NCBI GenBank assembly: GCA_965153455.1
Contig: OZ234499.1
Coordinates: forward strand, 3,025,731-3,089,730
Source: Sphagnum compactum
Lineage: Eukaryota > Bryophyta > Sphagnopsida > Sphagnales
Direction of reading: 5' to 3'
DNA: 64,000 nucleotides
Position numbers and translations under genes: made by a program. The notes beneath the pieces were generated by a model. The model was given only the letters and a program-made list of their open reading frames with translations. It searched no databases and was not told where the DNA came from. Shown here piece by piece: positions 1-15,180 of the stretch (position 1 is the first letter of the stretch; every line of letters begins with the position of its first letter).

Positions 1-2
1 AG

Positions 3-1895
3 AAACTGTACATCCCTGTCAAGGAGTACCCTGGTTATAATTTCATTGGATTGATCATAGGTCCTCGTGGCAACACCCAGAAGCGCATGGAGAGAGAAAC
101 AGGGGCCAAAATTGTTATAAGAGGAAAGGGTTCTGCCAAGGAAGGTCGTTCTGCTCAGAAACGTGATCTGAAGCCAGATCCTTCGGAGAATGAGGACTTG
201 CATGTTCTTGTTGAAGCAGATACTGCTGATGGTCTGGAGAAAGCAGCTGGCATGGTGGAAAAGCTTCTACTACCAGTTGAAGAGGGGAGGAATGAGCACA
301 AGAGAGCACAACTGAGGGAACTTGCAGCACTGAATGGCACAATACGGGATGATGAGTACTGTCACCTCTGTGGGGAACCTGGGCATCGTCAGTATGCTTG
401 TCCTGCCCGGCACTCCACCTTCAAGAGTGATGTATCTTGTCGCATCTGTGGTGATGGAGGCCATCCAACTATTGACTGTCCTTTGAAAGGCTCAACACAA
501 GGCAACAAAATGGATGATGAGTACAAAAGCTTTTTGGCAGAGCTTGGTGGGGGTGGTGCTGAAGGAGGCGGGATGCAAAGAGGTGGTGGTGGCAGATCTG
601 GAGCTGGGGAGGTTGGCCCAAACAGACAGACAGGTCCCCGGTTAGCATTACCAGGACCACAAGGTGGAGGCAGCCTTCCGTGGACAGGGGGTACTGGTGG
701 TGGTGCAGGAATGATAGGATTTGCAAGTCCCAGTGTTGGAGGGGGAGGGGGAGTAGGACAGGGGCTTGGTGCAAGTGGTGGTGAACCCTTAGGAGGAGGA
801 GGTGGAATGGGTCCTCCCATGGGTGGAGGGGGAGGAATTGGCATGCAACAACCACAGGGATTCGGAAATCCATTTTTCCCTAGTCCACAGGGAGGAGGTG
901 GAGGAGGTAGCATGGGGAATAAGTTTAACAAGGATGATGATGCTAATCTTTATGTTGGTTACTTGCCAAGCACAATTGATGACGAGGCGCTTGTGCGTCT
1001 GTTTGCACCATTTGGTGTCGTAGAAGATGCAAAGGTGATTAGAGATCATCTTAATGGATCTAGTAAGGGTTATGGCTTTGTCAAATATGCTGAGCCTTCA
1101 TCAGCAACGGCAGCTGTGGCACACATGAATGGCTACAGAGTGGAGGGCAGAACTCTAGCAGTGAGAGTGGCAGCGCCTGTCCCACCCCCCAGGGGTCCTG
1201 GTGGAGGTCCTCCCTCACAAGGTGGGGAGTCAATGGGCGGTGGAGGCGGCAGCAGCGGATATCCACCTCAGATGCAAACAGCCCCTCGAGGTCCCCCAGT
1301 CAGTGGCATGATGGGCAACAACATGGCCACTCTGCCTTGGGGTGGACCCCTGGGCCCAATGCCTCCATACAATCCGTACGGTCCCCCTCCAGGGCCCAAC
1401 CCTTATGGTCACCAGCCTCGTGGTCCACCTCCTCAGGGAGGAATGCTGCATGGAGGTCCACTACCTCAGTATGGTGGACCTTACAATGGGTATTCAGGGC
1501 CAGCCTTACAAGCTGTTTCACCTGGAGGGCCCATTCCTCAGAGTCTCTCTGGAGGATTCTCTCAAGTGCAATCTGGAGGGGTGGATGCAGGAGGTCAAGG
1601 GGCAGGGATTCCATCAGACACTGGTCCTGGGATGGGTGGAAGACCAGGAAATCGAGCTCCAGCTGCTGGGGGCTCACCTTTAGGTGGGTACTCAGCTGTT
1701 TCTCAGTATCATGGATACTACCCACCTCCCCCACCATCAAGTGCCTCGCCTGCACCCCCACCACTGCCACCTCCAGGTGGCAGTGCAGTACCTCCTAGCT
1801 GGCCAGGGAATGCTGGTGTGCAATACGTATCCAGTGGGCAGAGCAATGCAGTGGAGTCAGAATATGAGAGGTTCATGTCAGAGATGGGTCGGTGA
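3..1895 (+). CDS. SF1: Splicing factor 1 / branch-point-binding protein (SF1/BBP), 3' part
   Basis: SF1/BBP binds the intron branch point in the nucleus and helps U2AF define 3' splice sites during early spliceosome assembly. The reading frame is already open at base 3, so the N-terminus lies outside the window. Visible, numbered from base 3: end of a KH/QUA2-type RNA-binding region (residues about 1-85, with the [10 protein letters not shown] loop); two CCHC zinc knuckles (about 119-133 and 146-159); a Gly-rich linker (about 175-310); an RRM (about 314-390, RNP2-like LYVGYL and RNP1-like KGYGFVKY); a long Pro/Gly-rich tail; and a conserved C-terminal ending [13 protein letters not shown]. 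The RRM after the knuckles is characteristic of plant SF1 and absent from the animal protein. The last 630 codons are one uninterrupted exon. The stop codon at 1893-1895 overlaps a GTGAGT that would be a good splice donor, so an alternative longer 3' end is possible. Confidence 0.93.
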   Translation, partial: KLYIPVKEYPGYNFIGLIIGPRGNTQKRMERETGAKIVIRGKGSAKEGRSAQKRDLKPDPSENEDLHVLVEADTADGLEKAAGMVEKLLLPVEEGRNEHKRAQLRELAALNGTIRDDEYCHLCGEPGHRQYACPARHSTFKSDVSCRICGDGGHPTIDCPLKGSTQGNKMDDEYKSFLAELGGGGAEGGGMQRGGGGRSGAGEVGPNRQTGPRLALPGPQGGGSLPWTGGTGGGAGMIGFASPSVGGGGGVGQGLGASGGEPLGGGGGMGPPMGGGGGIGMQQPQGFGNPFFPSPQGGGGGGSMGNKFNKDDDANLYVGYLPSTIDDEALVRLFAPFGVVEDAKVIRDHLNGSSKGYGFVKYAEPSSATAAVAHMNGYRVEGRTLAVRVAAPVPPPRGPGGGPPSQGGESMGGGGGSSGYPPQMQTAPRGPPVSGMMGNNMATLPWGGPLGPMPPYNPYGPPPGPNPYGHQPRGPPPQGGMLHGGPLPQYGGPYNGYSGPALQAVSPGGPIPQSLSGGFSQVQSGGVDAGGQGAGIPSDTGPGMGGRPGNRAPAAGGSPLGGYSAVSQYHGYYPPPPPSSASPAPPPLPPPGGSAVPPSWPGNAGVQYVSSGQSNAVESEYERFMSEMGR

Positions 1896-4728
1896 GTGCT
1901 GTAAAGAGACAATAATCTTGAAGACAGTTATGTTTGTTGAGAGTAGCATGATTCTTGCTCTTGTTTTTCCAGGGTGGTATTCATACTGTTGAACATAGCA
2001 GAGGGTTCGACATGAAAGGACATTTTCAGTGGTTGTCTCCTTCTATTAATGTGGTCCTCTGATAAGCAGTTGATGTTGAGCAAGCCAGGTAGAGTCAAGT
2101 AGGAATTTTGTGGTCTATTAGATAACAGTGCATCATTGAGGTGGGCACAGCTGGTCTGTGTTGGAAAGGGGTCACTAGGAAGAGTGGCCATTGAGTGTAA
2201 TGGTCAAAAACGGCCTGTCTGTAGGGCACAGGTTATTATGTGTAGCATTGCAAGTTTGTGGTGGCATGAACAGGATGTTCTGGACTTAACAGAGCAGGGC
2301 TGCAATGCATTGACTTCCGGTTGACAAGATCCATGTCACTTTGTCAAAAGTGTACTTGGAAGATGTGACACAGTGACATCTGCAGTCATGTTTGGTTTTT
2401 GACTTATGTGGCACATGATATGGGAAGAAGGTGAGAAGAGGTTCCATGATGTGGATATCATCAGTAGTGTATGTGTGGGATCTTCATGCTGATGCTGTCT
2501 GACGTCCTAACTACATTGCCACTGATCTTTGCAGATTCACACATGGCATGTGAGTTTTCTAGAAAGTGCAAATAAGAAATAGGTAATACATTTCTCTCAA
2601 TGTTGGTGTGCAAGATGGTTAATGGCAGCTGTGCTGATCCTGGTTGCCTATCATAGGGCTGACATTGGAGTGTTTTGCGTAGCAGTCTTAAGAGTCTCCA
2701 GTTAGCTGTGGACTGTTTGTTTGACTAAATTCTCTTGTGGGGATGGGAGCAACTTGCATTTCCAGGAATTTCCCATACTGATACTCTATAACTTCGTTTT
2801 GCTAAAATTCAGATCATGAGGTTGTATTTGATTTGCAATTGTCTTGCTTTCTCAGTAAGCTGTTCGATCCTTCTGATCTTAATTAATGACTTCACTGGTT
2901 GCGATAAAGTGTTTCTTGCATCCATTGGTAAAATTCAAGCTTTCTGATATACAAATTGTATGAGTACTTTGTTTGCTGCAAGAAATATACCTGCAGATGC
3001 TAGGGCAATTCATGTGGCTATTTTTTTGACCATCTTCATGTGCAAGTGCCACAAGTGCCAATGATTTGAAGGAGTTGCACAGAGCTCTCTTTTGAAGCCA
3101 TAATTGACCTTGTGTATTGATCTGGAAGTAGTCTCACAGAGCTGGCTTTTGGAGTCCTTGTAATTAACCTTATGTGTGTTGGTGAAGTAGATGGTGCAGG
3201 TACAGTTATAATGTGTGGTTTCTGGATGCTCATGGTCAGATACCATGCTTCTGTCCTCTAATCTATACCTTTATGTCCTAACTTGTGAACCTCTCTTGCC
3301 CATTTATTTGTTTGTAACTTTAGTGTAGGTTTCCAGTTGTGTTAGCAGTGTGTTGACGAAATCTTCTCAACTTCTCAGGTTAACGAAGCAACCTAATGAA
3401 AACAACTGGTATGGTATTTTATGTTGAATACGCTAATGAGTTTGATGGGCTACATGTTTTCTCAAACTCAGGCTGGTGTTGACGAATTCACCTCTGAATC
3501 TCATTCAAAACATTTCAGAAATTTCCAGCCCTTTGGTGACAAACACGTTCATGACAACCATACTTTGCTTTGCAGCAACACTAACATTCAGGGTGTCGTG
3601 TACTATGAATGTGGCCTTGAGGACTTACTTCAGGTTTCATTTGGTGGTCTTAGGGGCTTGCACTATGGGCTCTGTAGTATGTTATGAAGAATAACTCATC
3701 TTTGGTTGAGGTTTTACATACATATCTTTGAGTTATTTCTCTACTGAACTGGGCTCTAGTAAGTGGTCTTTTGTCTGGTTTGAGTGAAAACATCAAGGTA
3801 ATGTCTCACAGGACAAGCATGTCCCCTGGGAATTTTCTGCAAGAATATGTGGCTTTTTTTATTATTATCAATCGGATAAAGTTTGAGAGCAACAGTCAGG
3901 CCATTGTAGATTTAAGATGGTTCATCTGTTGTGAACAACAGATGATGATTCAATGTAGAGCCAGTGCAATTTCATTGCATTGTCAACTGGACCAGTTAGC
4001 ACAGTTTACAATGGTTCAGATCTTGTTCTTTTCTAGCAATTCTGTTCATACACACCTTACTAAATGTTCATAATTGGATTAGGATGGGTACTTGATCTTG
4101 CAGGGAAATCCATTTATCATCAGCCTTCAACTTTGTTCCTCAGGCAAGTTCACATACTCATAAGAATCTGATGAGTGGCTTAACTTGCCCTGCTAATCAC
4201 CAGTATTCATGGTTCATGGTATTGTAACATGCATACATGTTGTAGTATCACAGGACTAGATCAAGTTGTCAAACCATGGAACTGACTTTGAGTTTACCAA
4301 ATCAGTGACTAAGTAGTGAGAGCAAGGATTTGCGAGATACTTGCAGTCCTGTTAGGTAACCTTCTCTAATACAGTAACCCCTGGCTTCAAGCACACAAAG
4401 TGGTTTTGTAATTGGATTGTATATCATGAACATCTTTGAAGATAGTACTGCGTGCTCTTGGTTGCATTTCTTTCATAAATATTTTGGGGATGTTATTGTA
4501 TAATCTTGGTTGAATATTATGAAAATGTTTGGTAGTGTAATCATGTGATCTTGAATTGCATGAATAAATGTTATATGCAGTGATGTGGGGCAAGCTTGAT
4601 TTTGTCATGGCCTTTTGTTTGATATGTCCAGGATTATGGACTGTTGGCTGTAATTTGATGAGTAGATAGATACATGCCTCCTGGATGTGATTTAGGTTGC
4701 AGAGAGGTTCATTGAGGTTTGTTAGGAA
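1896..4728. other. 3' flank of SF1 and spacer before the DUF4057-like gene
   Basis: About 2.8 kb without a recognisable coding segment. The first few hundred bases are presumably the SF1 3' UTR. The remaining short open frames on both strands resemble no protein I know. The part just before 4729 may hold the 5' UTR or promoter of the next gene. Confidence 0.5.
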
Positions 4729-7700
4729 ATGAGGCGTTCGTATGATCCCACAACCATGGCCAACTATGGAATGCAGGAGGAAAACCAGAATGTGAAAGCA
4801 CATGACTACCATGTGGATCATCTGAAGGTGAAAGCACATGAGCAGCATGTGGGTCATCTGAAGGTACCCAAAATTTGCACTCATTTGTGTTGGTGATTCC
4901 CTCCTTTTTGCCTTTCCTCTTTTGAACAATGTGGAAGAAAACCTATTGTCATTGGCAATCTTTCCATGTTTGATAGAGTAGGGATATGTCAAAGGTGTAA
5001 CTTCTTGATCTGGATGTCAAACACAAATAAGTTGATGATTAATACAAGAATCGGTGTATTATCCAATTGAGACCTCTGTTTCTGTTTTTAAGGTCTTGTA
5101 AACTCAGCTGTGAAAGACACCACAAGAGTCCACATACTTCAGATTGAAAGCATGAAGGTCTATCTAGCCCTACGATTGAAACCCTAACTTTTCTTTTGGA
5201 TTCAAAATCTGATATCCTTTGTGTTATTGCTGTTGACTCAGAATTTCCAAAAATTGGTGGGTGCAGCCTGGAGGTGTCATTACTACAATTCATTTCGGTG
5301 AATATCTCACAAATGATGAACTGCAGGCGATTGCTTTGCTGAAGAGGTTAAGCTCCTTTGTCTTATTAGCATAGAAGCTGTGACGCTTGTGTATTGTGGA
5401 TCTACTTGAGTACAAGAATGACTATGAGTATGACTCTGAATGTCTGAACATTGAATAAATTGCCAGACTCAAATCAAATAATGAATATGTTCATGCATGG
5501 ATATCACAATTTGACAAGATGTGTGGTATGTTTGTTAAACTACAGGAGGCCTGGTTTTGATACAAAAGTGAAGGAAATGCTGGGTAACGAACTTTTCAAG
5601 GATCCCTACCCAGCTCCAGGGGATTGCAGTGGTGCCGGATCTAGTATCACTGGTTGTTGTCCAAAGGTAATTAAGTTACTGCTCTGTCTGTCTGTCTGTC
5701 TTCCTGGTTGTGGAGATTGATGTTTTGTAGTCATGTTAGATCATTCCATAACAAAGGTTCTTGAGATATTTGCGAAGTATGTACACAATTTCTCATAAAA
5801 TCTCCAAAGATCAAGAGTACCTAAGAAGTTTCCATGTTTGTTTTTAAGTCCATGGGCTCCCTCCCCATTTCCCCAAAAAAGAAAGGAACTGAAAATTACT
5901 TTTGATGATGGATGGGGTTTGCTACTTTTGTTGGCAAGTAGGTTCCTTGCTCAAGCATGAAAGCTGAGGAACTCATGGGTCATAATATATTCAGGCCATT
6001 TACTGCACCTTCTATATTGCCTCCACCTCCACCACGACAAATCTATGAGCCTGAAGAACGACGGCCGTACCCCCACACCCTTCACCGCAATGTGTGTATC
6101 ACTTAGGTCCCCTCATAAACCTGCACCCCAAAATCTCACCCTAGACCTTAATTAATTCTTGAATTTTAGGAACCGAAAAGAGCTAATGAATCATTATAGA
6201 TTTGCCCTTTTCTTTGGGTTGTAATTATGTATAGTCATTGGAATCAATTTTGTTGTGCCTTCGCTGGAGACTAAGGATATAGTGTTGGCAAACCAAGATG
6301 GATGTCCTGGATTTTGAAGAATTGTTGGTAATTGTATGCACACAAAGAATGAACTTGGAGATGACTTGCCAATTTTCATCCTTGAGGTACTACTTTTCTG
6401 GGTTCAGATGGCTGGGAAGATCAGCCATTTCACATTGAGCAGACCAGTTTGTACTGACCGAAAATGTCCCAACACACCTTCTGGATGGGCAAAACAAAAG
6501 GAGCTTTATGGAACAATGGAAGATGACACTGACATCACCACAAGCAGGAGCAAATTTCCTCAAGTTTCTAAATCTAAGCGCAAAGAGCTGGCTGGACACA
6601 ACTTTTCTGGCACTCCACCTATTGAGTCTCCAAAACCAATGGCAAGCCAAACTCATTCTTGAAATTTCGTGCTTGATTTTCCAAGAGTCTTTCTATACTG
6701 AATTGCTGACACCTAAATGTGCAAACAGTCACCCATGAATTAGTTACTGATTCCTGTTTTGTGTTGGGTACATGATTCCAAGTTATGAAAGAGTCACCAT
6801 GAGAAGGTCTGTCTTACAAACTAGATGATTTCAAACTAGTTTGATGTGAGTACTTTGTGGTCATCTTGTGGTGTTGTCATGCATCTAACTTGGATTCCCA
6901 TATGAAGCTCTTGGATCCACTAGCAACAAAAAACATGACAAATTTGTTAAGTTGTTTTCATGGTGAGAAGGGGTTTGTGAGTGCAGCAACAACTTGATAA
7001 GTGTAAAGTTGAATATGGGGGTGTTACCAAAGACCATGTTGACCTTAAAGCAAATGCTATAAAGGTGCATAAACAAAAATTCCAAACATTGGAGGGCCAC
7101 AATATTCTCTTTCAAGATGAGGCTTGTCCCAAGCCTCTCATGTCTGTGGAGACTCCAACAAAACCATCTCATCTTGTTAGCAAGGCCAAAATGCAAGAGC
7201 TAGTAGGAAATGGTCCAATCATTCCACCTCTGCCTGCTCAAATTCCGATTGACACTAACCTCAGGTAAGCCAACTTGAATGCATATTCATTAAGATTTTT
7301 AATGGGAGCATCTTCTCATGAATTGTGATATCACAAACTATTAAATATGTGTTAGTCCACATCCAAATTTCTGTTGTCACACTAGAATGATCATTTCCAT
7401 ACTTATCATATGACATAAATGGATGAGTATCACAGCTCTAAAATGGCAAAATGATAAGGTAGCATTTTGGGGGAGGGTGATGGATTCAAAATTCAAAGCC
7501 CCATGCAGCCTGATCATTTTCATCTGCATCACATGACACGAATTGATGAATTAAAAGAGCCCAAAAATGGTCACATTCTAAGAAACACCTTTGTTAGTAA
7601 GAATTAGAAGAGCCCTGAAATGGCCAAATTATTAAAAACATTTTAATTAAGGATAATTCCATTCAAGTTTATGGACTTCAAGATGTCTTCTTCATTACTT

Positions 7701-7800
7701 ATTCAATTAAGTTTTGATATGTTTGTGTGGATTTCAAATTTGCAGGAAAGCTAGTGATGGGCATACATACCATGGACAACAGTTGCCATGTCATCATTGA
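4729..7800 (+). CDS. DUF4057-family (HN1/Jupiter-like) plant protein, multi-exon
   Basis: Assembled by hand. Proposed exons: 4729-4863, 5267-5346, 5546-5666, 5942-6091, 6408-6641, 6987-7264, 7746-7800, giving about 350 residues. Each junction has an AG acceptor and a GT donor with consistent phase, except the fifth donor, which would be GC (GCAAGC at 6642). Reading to a GT there is not possible because TGA follows at 6660-6662. Family-like blocks in order: PGGVITTIHFGEYLTNDE; VKEMLGNELF; MKAEELMGHNIF; KISHFTLSRP; WAKQKELYG; KSKRKELAGHNFSG; VHKQKFQTLEGHNI; SKAKMQELVGNG. These repeated [KR]-x-[KR]-E-L-x-G-x-x-[IF] blocks match my recollection of the plant DUF4057 proteins (hematological/neurological-expressed-like), whose function is unknown. 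Exon 1 holds a 12-residue tandem repeat. The C-terminus is diverged from the family, so a decaying paralogue is possible. Confidence 0.62.
4792..4863 (+). repeat. 36-bp in-frame tandem duplication in exon 1 of the DUF4057-like gene
   Basis: Two 36-bp copies (4792-4827 and 4828-4863) encode VKAHDYHVDHLK and VKAHEQHVGHLK. The second copy ends exactly at the proposed splice donor. The in-frame length and protein-level similarity support coding status. Confidence 0.85.
5676..5701. repeat. (CTGT)n microsatellite
   Basis: About five CTGT units just inside the intron after the third exon of the DUF4057-like gene. Confidence 0.85.
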
Positions 7801-8216
7801 CAAATATTGCTATTATCTGTGGTTGGAAGACTGAGTTCATGCATTGTACAATCACTTTACATGCCACCAACAATCCTGACTCACTTCCATGAGCAAAAAG
7901 CATATTCCAAACACTGATTGAGAATGAGTGACAGAAACAGCCAATGAACCTGAACTGACAAAAAAAACATTGAGGAACTCAATAGGTCAGCTTTTGGAAG
8001 CATTTCACCATATTTTTCATGATGGCACATGTAAAATAAAAACTCTCTTTACAGAAGAGGGGAGAGTTAGCCCATATGATGATAATTTTCATCACCATTT
8101 TACTCTTTTCAGGATCTTCCCTTTACCAATATCGCAGACCACACCTGAATTACTGCACTCCCTGATTTACTAGGTGACTTGCAAACTCCCTTGCAATAAA
8201 ACTTCCCACCTTTCTG
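7801..8216. other. Short spacer between convergent DUF4057-like gene and RRS1 relic
   Basis: No recognisable coding sequence. An 81-codon open frame on the plus strand (7928-8173) has no family features and probably lies in the 3' flank of the upstream gene. Confidence 0.45.
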
Positions 8217-9041
8217 TCATGGGTGAGTCTCTCTTGATGATTGTTTCCTTTTCTTGCCACGTTGGTTTTGCTTTGCCCTCTTTCCCTCCTCTTCTACATT
8301 GTGCATGCTCACTGCCTGCAAAGAGGAACAGGCAGGATGGAATATATGCCAGGTTTCTCCAAGTTCTTTTACTCTGCAAAGTGCTTTATGAAATGTTCTT
8401 AGTATGCTCCACCTAATCAATCACCCAAGCATACTAGAAAAGCTTGGCAAACAGGAAAGAGATCTCACCTTCTGATGCTTTCCAGCAAACTTCAGAGGCT
8501 TCTCCCCTGGCAACTTCTTGTCAAACTTGCCAATACTAGCTGCCACAGGCTAGCCCAGCTGCCTGCCCAACAACTTCTTTGCTCAGTCATATAGAGGGCT
8601 GTTTGGTCCCTGTTATGGGAACTGAGATGGCAGCCAAATGCAAGGTACTGTTGCAGTACATGGCCTCTGTTAGTTCCTCCTGTAAATGAAACTCCCTAGG
8701 ACCCTGGGAACAACACAGCGTGAATTCTTTGCCTCATAGAAGAAGTAATCTTAGCTGAGGTCCCTCATATCATTCTATTCAAGAACAGTACAGAAGAAAG
8801 AATGTGTAATCCCACAGCTAATGAATGCAAAGGCTCTCTATAATGTGTTTCTGAACTCACATTTGCTACATGGAAAAAGACAGTTGCCAAACAGGCAGAA
8901 GTATGGAAAGATACCTGGGTAAAGCACCTTGGCCACCAATTTTAGCAGCCCTCTTCAGATTCTCCAATTGATTTTCCTCTTGCTTGGCTACTTGCTCTTT
9001 CTTATCAGCTCTCAACTTCAAAAATGGATCCACCCCAGGCT
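8217..9041 (-). pseudogene. RRS1: RRS1-like ribosome biogenesis gene, broken 3' exons
   Basis: RRS1 assists 60S subunit assembly with the 5S RNP in the nucleolus. Three minus-strand exon-like blocks are visible. Block 9041-8915 begins after a pyrimidine-rich CAG acceptor and encodes [20 protein letters not shown] and on to [11 protein letters not shown], the conserved mid-region. Block 8647-8469 encodes LHLAAISVPITGTK, then LSKEVVGQAAG, then KFDKKLPGEKP and GKHQK. Block 8315-8217 encodes AVSMHNVEEEGKR and a basic tail, as in RRS1 C-termini. Breaks: an in-frame TGA before LSKEV, a one-base frameshift after AAGLACG, and loss of the segment of roughly 40 residues usually found between GKH(R/Q)K and the AV-MYNV block. 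No N-terminal half was found upstream. Splice signals of the remaining blocks are preserved, so it looks like a truncated duplicate of a gene rather than a processed copy. Confidence 0.72.
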
Positions 9042-9919
9042 CTGACAGAAAAAAAACAATCAGCAGAACAAACTCAGCAACAATGTCTGATGTAATCGTG
9101 AAGATATCAACATCCAACTGATGCTAAGAACAAGAATGAAAAACAACCAACAGGCTGGTTGCTACTTCACATAACAACACATTGAGATAATACACATGTG
9201 ACATTTCAAAGCCAGAACACATATAATCAATCCTATCATGTTATAAGAAAGGAATAGGAGACATCAATTTGGGTTTTAGAAATTTTCTTCAGTTCTGAGA
9301 CTGATGGTCACATGGAATTGCCTCAAACAAAAGAGCAGGGACGCACACATTGGAGGCCCCCATGTTGACCACACTCCCAAGTGCGTAAGTGCTCCCTGTT
9401 ACTATATACATTATATGTAGCCAATGCAGGCTGATTTTGCAAAAGATCTGCTAGGGCTTCAGTTTGAGACAAATTGGCAGATGCTGGGGCAATTTCTTTC
9501 ACTTGTCTCCTATTTTCAACAAATATTTGACCTCAGCGTAAGTCTTATTTCCACTGGCTTGGACCCTCTTCACATCTGCACTCCTATATGTATCAGGGAA
9601 TTTACTTCTTGTATTCACACTCACAACTTTGCACTATAAGACAAGACTGACCTAGCACCATTGTTTTTTTTTTTTACCAAGGTTTCTCCTCTTAGGACCT
9701 TGAAACATCTATTTCTGAACACCTGGAGAACACTTTGCTGATGCCTAGTCCTTTCATACCACTGACCCCACGAGTGAGCTTTTCTTTCCCCACATCTGAT
9801 AGTAGGAACTCTTTGTTTCTACCATTCTTGTCAAGAGCCTCCTACAGACTCTTAACATCCATAATATGTAGTGGTGGCTGTCTCCTTCAGTTCAGGAGCA
9901 AGCAGTAGGTAGTTCTCGC
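9042..9919. other. Spacer between RRS1 relic and CDKD 3' end
   Basis: Probably contains the CDKD 3' UTR (minus strand). I searched it by eye for the missing RRS1 N-terminal half and saw nothing convincing. A T run lies near 9665-9675. Confidence 0.45.
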
Positions 9920-12602
<2,683 letters not shown>

Positions 12603-13280
12603 CTCCACAGTACAGTGAAAACCCTAGAGTTTGATCTTTTTTTGGTTCAGAGCACTGAATTCCAACAGCAATATTCACCTACACACAATGTCGGTTCATG
12701 CCATAGATTCTTTGACCACAATTCTTCAGTCATCAATGCATGCTCCTCAAGCTGAAAGCCCTGTAAACTATGCTACGCCACCCTCATCCTCCTCCTCCTC
12801 CTCCTCCTACATTGCAGGAAGATCCAGTTCCTGCATGCCATGTTTTGCAACCTCCGAAACTGGAACAGTCTTCCACCAATTCTCGCGAAAGCGCCTCTCT
12901 CCAACTCATCCAGCTTTATGCGAGGCAAAAAAACATAAAAAGACCGATAACCCCTCAAGAAAGGCTAAACCAGAAACAACACCGTTCTCCACAGTTCACA
13001 ACGCGGCCGATTCCGAACTAGAGACATCATCGTCATCATCATCATCATCCAGCAACAAGAAAATTGGACTTCGAGAACCCCACGAAACATGTGCACCAGC
13101 AATCAATCGAACGATGTGAAGAAATAAACACCCAGACGAAGAGAAGAGGAGGAACACTCTTCTTCTTCTTCTTCTTCTTCTTCTTCATGTGCAAAGGGTG
13201 GGAGGAGACCAGAGCGCCAAACCCTAAAAGGAAACCTGCTGGGCCGGTCACCAAACCCTAAGAACAACCCCCCATTGTAT
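12603..13280 (-). promoter_or_regulatory. CDKD upstream region with telo-boxes and microsatellites
   Basis: Sequence immediately 5' of the CDKD start. It holds two AAACCCTAA telo-boxes (13219-13227 and 13253-13261) flanking GGGCCGG at 13240-13246, a pairing typical of plant promoters of ribosomal and cell-cycle genes. It also holds (CTC)n at about 12783-12809, (ATC)n at about 13026-13050 and (CTT)n at about 13159-13187. The plus-strand open frame of 162 codons here (12631-13119) is Ser-rich because of these repeats, and I do not accept it as a gene. No transcription start can be fixed from sequence alone. Confidence 0.6.
13219..13261. promoter_or_regulatory. Pair of telo-box motifs (AAACCCTAA)
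   Basis: Two exact AAACCCTAA motifs with a GGGCC element between them, about 620-660 bp upstream of the CDKD start codon. Known plant factors bind telo-boxes near transcription starts. Function here is inferred from position. Confidence 0.6.
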
Positions 13281-15180
13281 TTTCAATGGATTGTTCGCTT
13301 GCAATTCTCACATCCAAGTTACTAACTTTTTCCCAAACCCAGTCTGAAACTGGGACTGAAAGTGCTTGGGAGACTACTAATAGCAGCAACCCACTTGGAC
13401 CAATCAAACTATTTACCCAATCGGAAACATGGAGCAGTCAATACGTAAACACGAGTTGACTGTGTTTATTAGACTGTTCCTGCAGGGCTCTGAAGTTTAA
13501 TTCAGGGTCCCAACCTAATGCAAGGTTTGCAGTGTAGTGTCACATACTGAGCGTTGGTGGAGATGCTCTCAGGACCCAAGACAAAGGGCTATAACTACCA
13601 ACTTACCAATCTACCCAATGACTTAAAGGGGACACTACATGTTAAATTTTCCCATTACATGCATCAAACAAGTATCATTTGGGATATTAGCTTTATTGTT
13701 TCCCACCCTATTATTATTTTAAACTTGGGCTCTGCATTGTTATGCACTATGAGTGACGATGATATGATGAAAAAATTTGGAAATTAATGTCCATTTAAAT
13801 GAAAATATTGAATGACATTGCATGTAACTTGAACTCAATGCAAATTGAGTTTAGATTCAATTCAATTGAATTCAAATTATCAAATTGAATTGAATTTAAA
13901 TATGTTGAATGGAATTTTAATTCATTGAAATTGGATTTGAATTCAATTGAATTGATTTCCAATTCAACTTAATGTAATTCAAATTTAATTGAAAAGAAAT
14001 ATATCGTCTTATCTATTTAGAGAACCTAAACTTATTTTAAATGGGGCAATGGCTTCAGGTCATGTTTTAATTAAATTTTGAAAAAAAATTGATTATTTGA
14101 TTAAGTTCCAATGACAATTTTAACAAAATTGGAAAGTTGAAAACAAAATCAAAGAAGCCACCTAAAGGTGTACACTATTTTTTTAAATATATTTTTATAT
14201 TTTTTTAAAATCACAAGGAAAACGTAATAATTTGGATTGTTAATATTATTTTTGAAATAGGTCCTATTATATGTAAAGTGTCAATGTTTAAAATTTGATG
14301 CAAATCAAGAATCATTTTGCACATTTAAAGTTGAATAACTTTTGGAATGAACAACGTTTTCTTTAAAATGTCATTTTTGTTTATCAAATGTGCACAAAAT
14401 GGAAAAGATGTTATTAAAAGAGCAAAAGGAATTGAAATTATTGACATTCATTTTTATAACATAGTTCAATGCATTTGATTCAACCATGTGTTTGCCTTGA
14501 AAAGTATGAATTTTGAAAATGTGACTTTAAAAAACGTTATTCATTTCTATGTGATATGAGCACAAATGTGTAATATACATGATATAAGATCAAAATCTAA
14601 TCAAAAAATATTTATATCAAACACACAAATATAAACTAGATATGAAAAAAATAAAATTTAGAATTATAAACCATTATATGAATATCACATGGCATATGCA
14701 TCTTTGAAAAATGACTTTAACATTGGGGCCTTTAGCTTCTTCGACTATTTTTGCACCCGTCAAGGATGTAGCATGATAGTTTATCCATGCATGCAATATC
14801 TTTAATTCGTTAAAGAAGATGCCCTTAATAACATTCTTTCTATTAATGAGTTATTGTTGTGAGATTGAAGCATAAGATGATCTAGAGACAATGTACCCCT
14901 AGTGGCATACATGCTACTGCATATAGGAAATGGATCCATGAAATCCCCTTGCCCCACACCCCCCCCCCCCCTAGGCAAGGAAAATTTGTGTCATGATTCA
15001 AAAGATTGCCATCCCTACCTAATGTACATTAGTTTAACAAATAACTCATCATGTAATGATTTTAATTTTTATGGCATGTTCACACTTCAACTTAAAACAT
15101 TATTGTATTAGATTTACAACTTCCCATCTAGATGCATGCATTTCCATGGAACATGCCCATCCATCATTTGCTTATGTAAT
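13281..15180. other. AT-rich intergenic region with AATTCAATTGAATT-like repeats
   Basis: No coding signal. Between about 13800 and 13990 short palindromic words built from GAATTCAATTGAATT recur many times. A C run lies at 14960-14971. The sequence at 13723-13763 recurs at 37194-37234. Confidence 0.6.

Noticed and set aside
389-931. Long Pro-rich minus-strand frame inside SF1
   Set aside because: Shadow of the Gly-rich SF1 linker (GGN codons read as NCC on the other strand).
4729-7800. Calling the DUF4057-like locus a pseudogene because of TGA at 6660-6662
   Set aside because: A GC-AG intron beginning at 6642 removes that stop and keeps phase, so the stop is not proof of decay.
12631-13119. 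162-codon plus-strand frame upstream of CDKD
   Set aside because: Ser-rich because of CTC and ATC microsatellites, antisense to the CDKD upstream region, with no family features.
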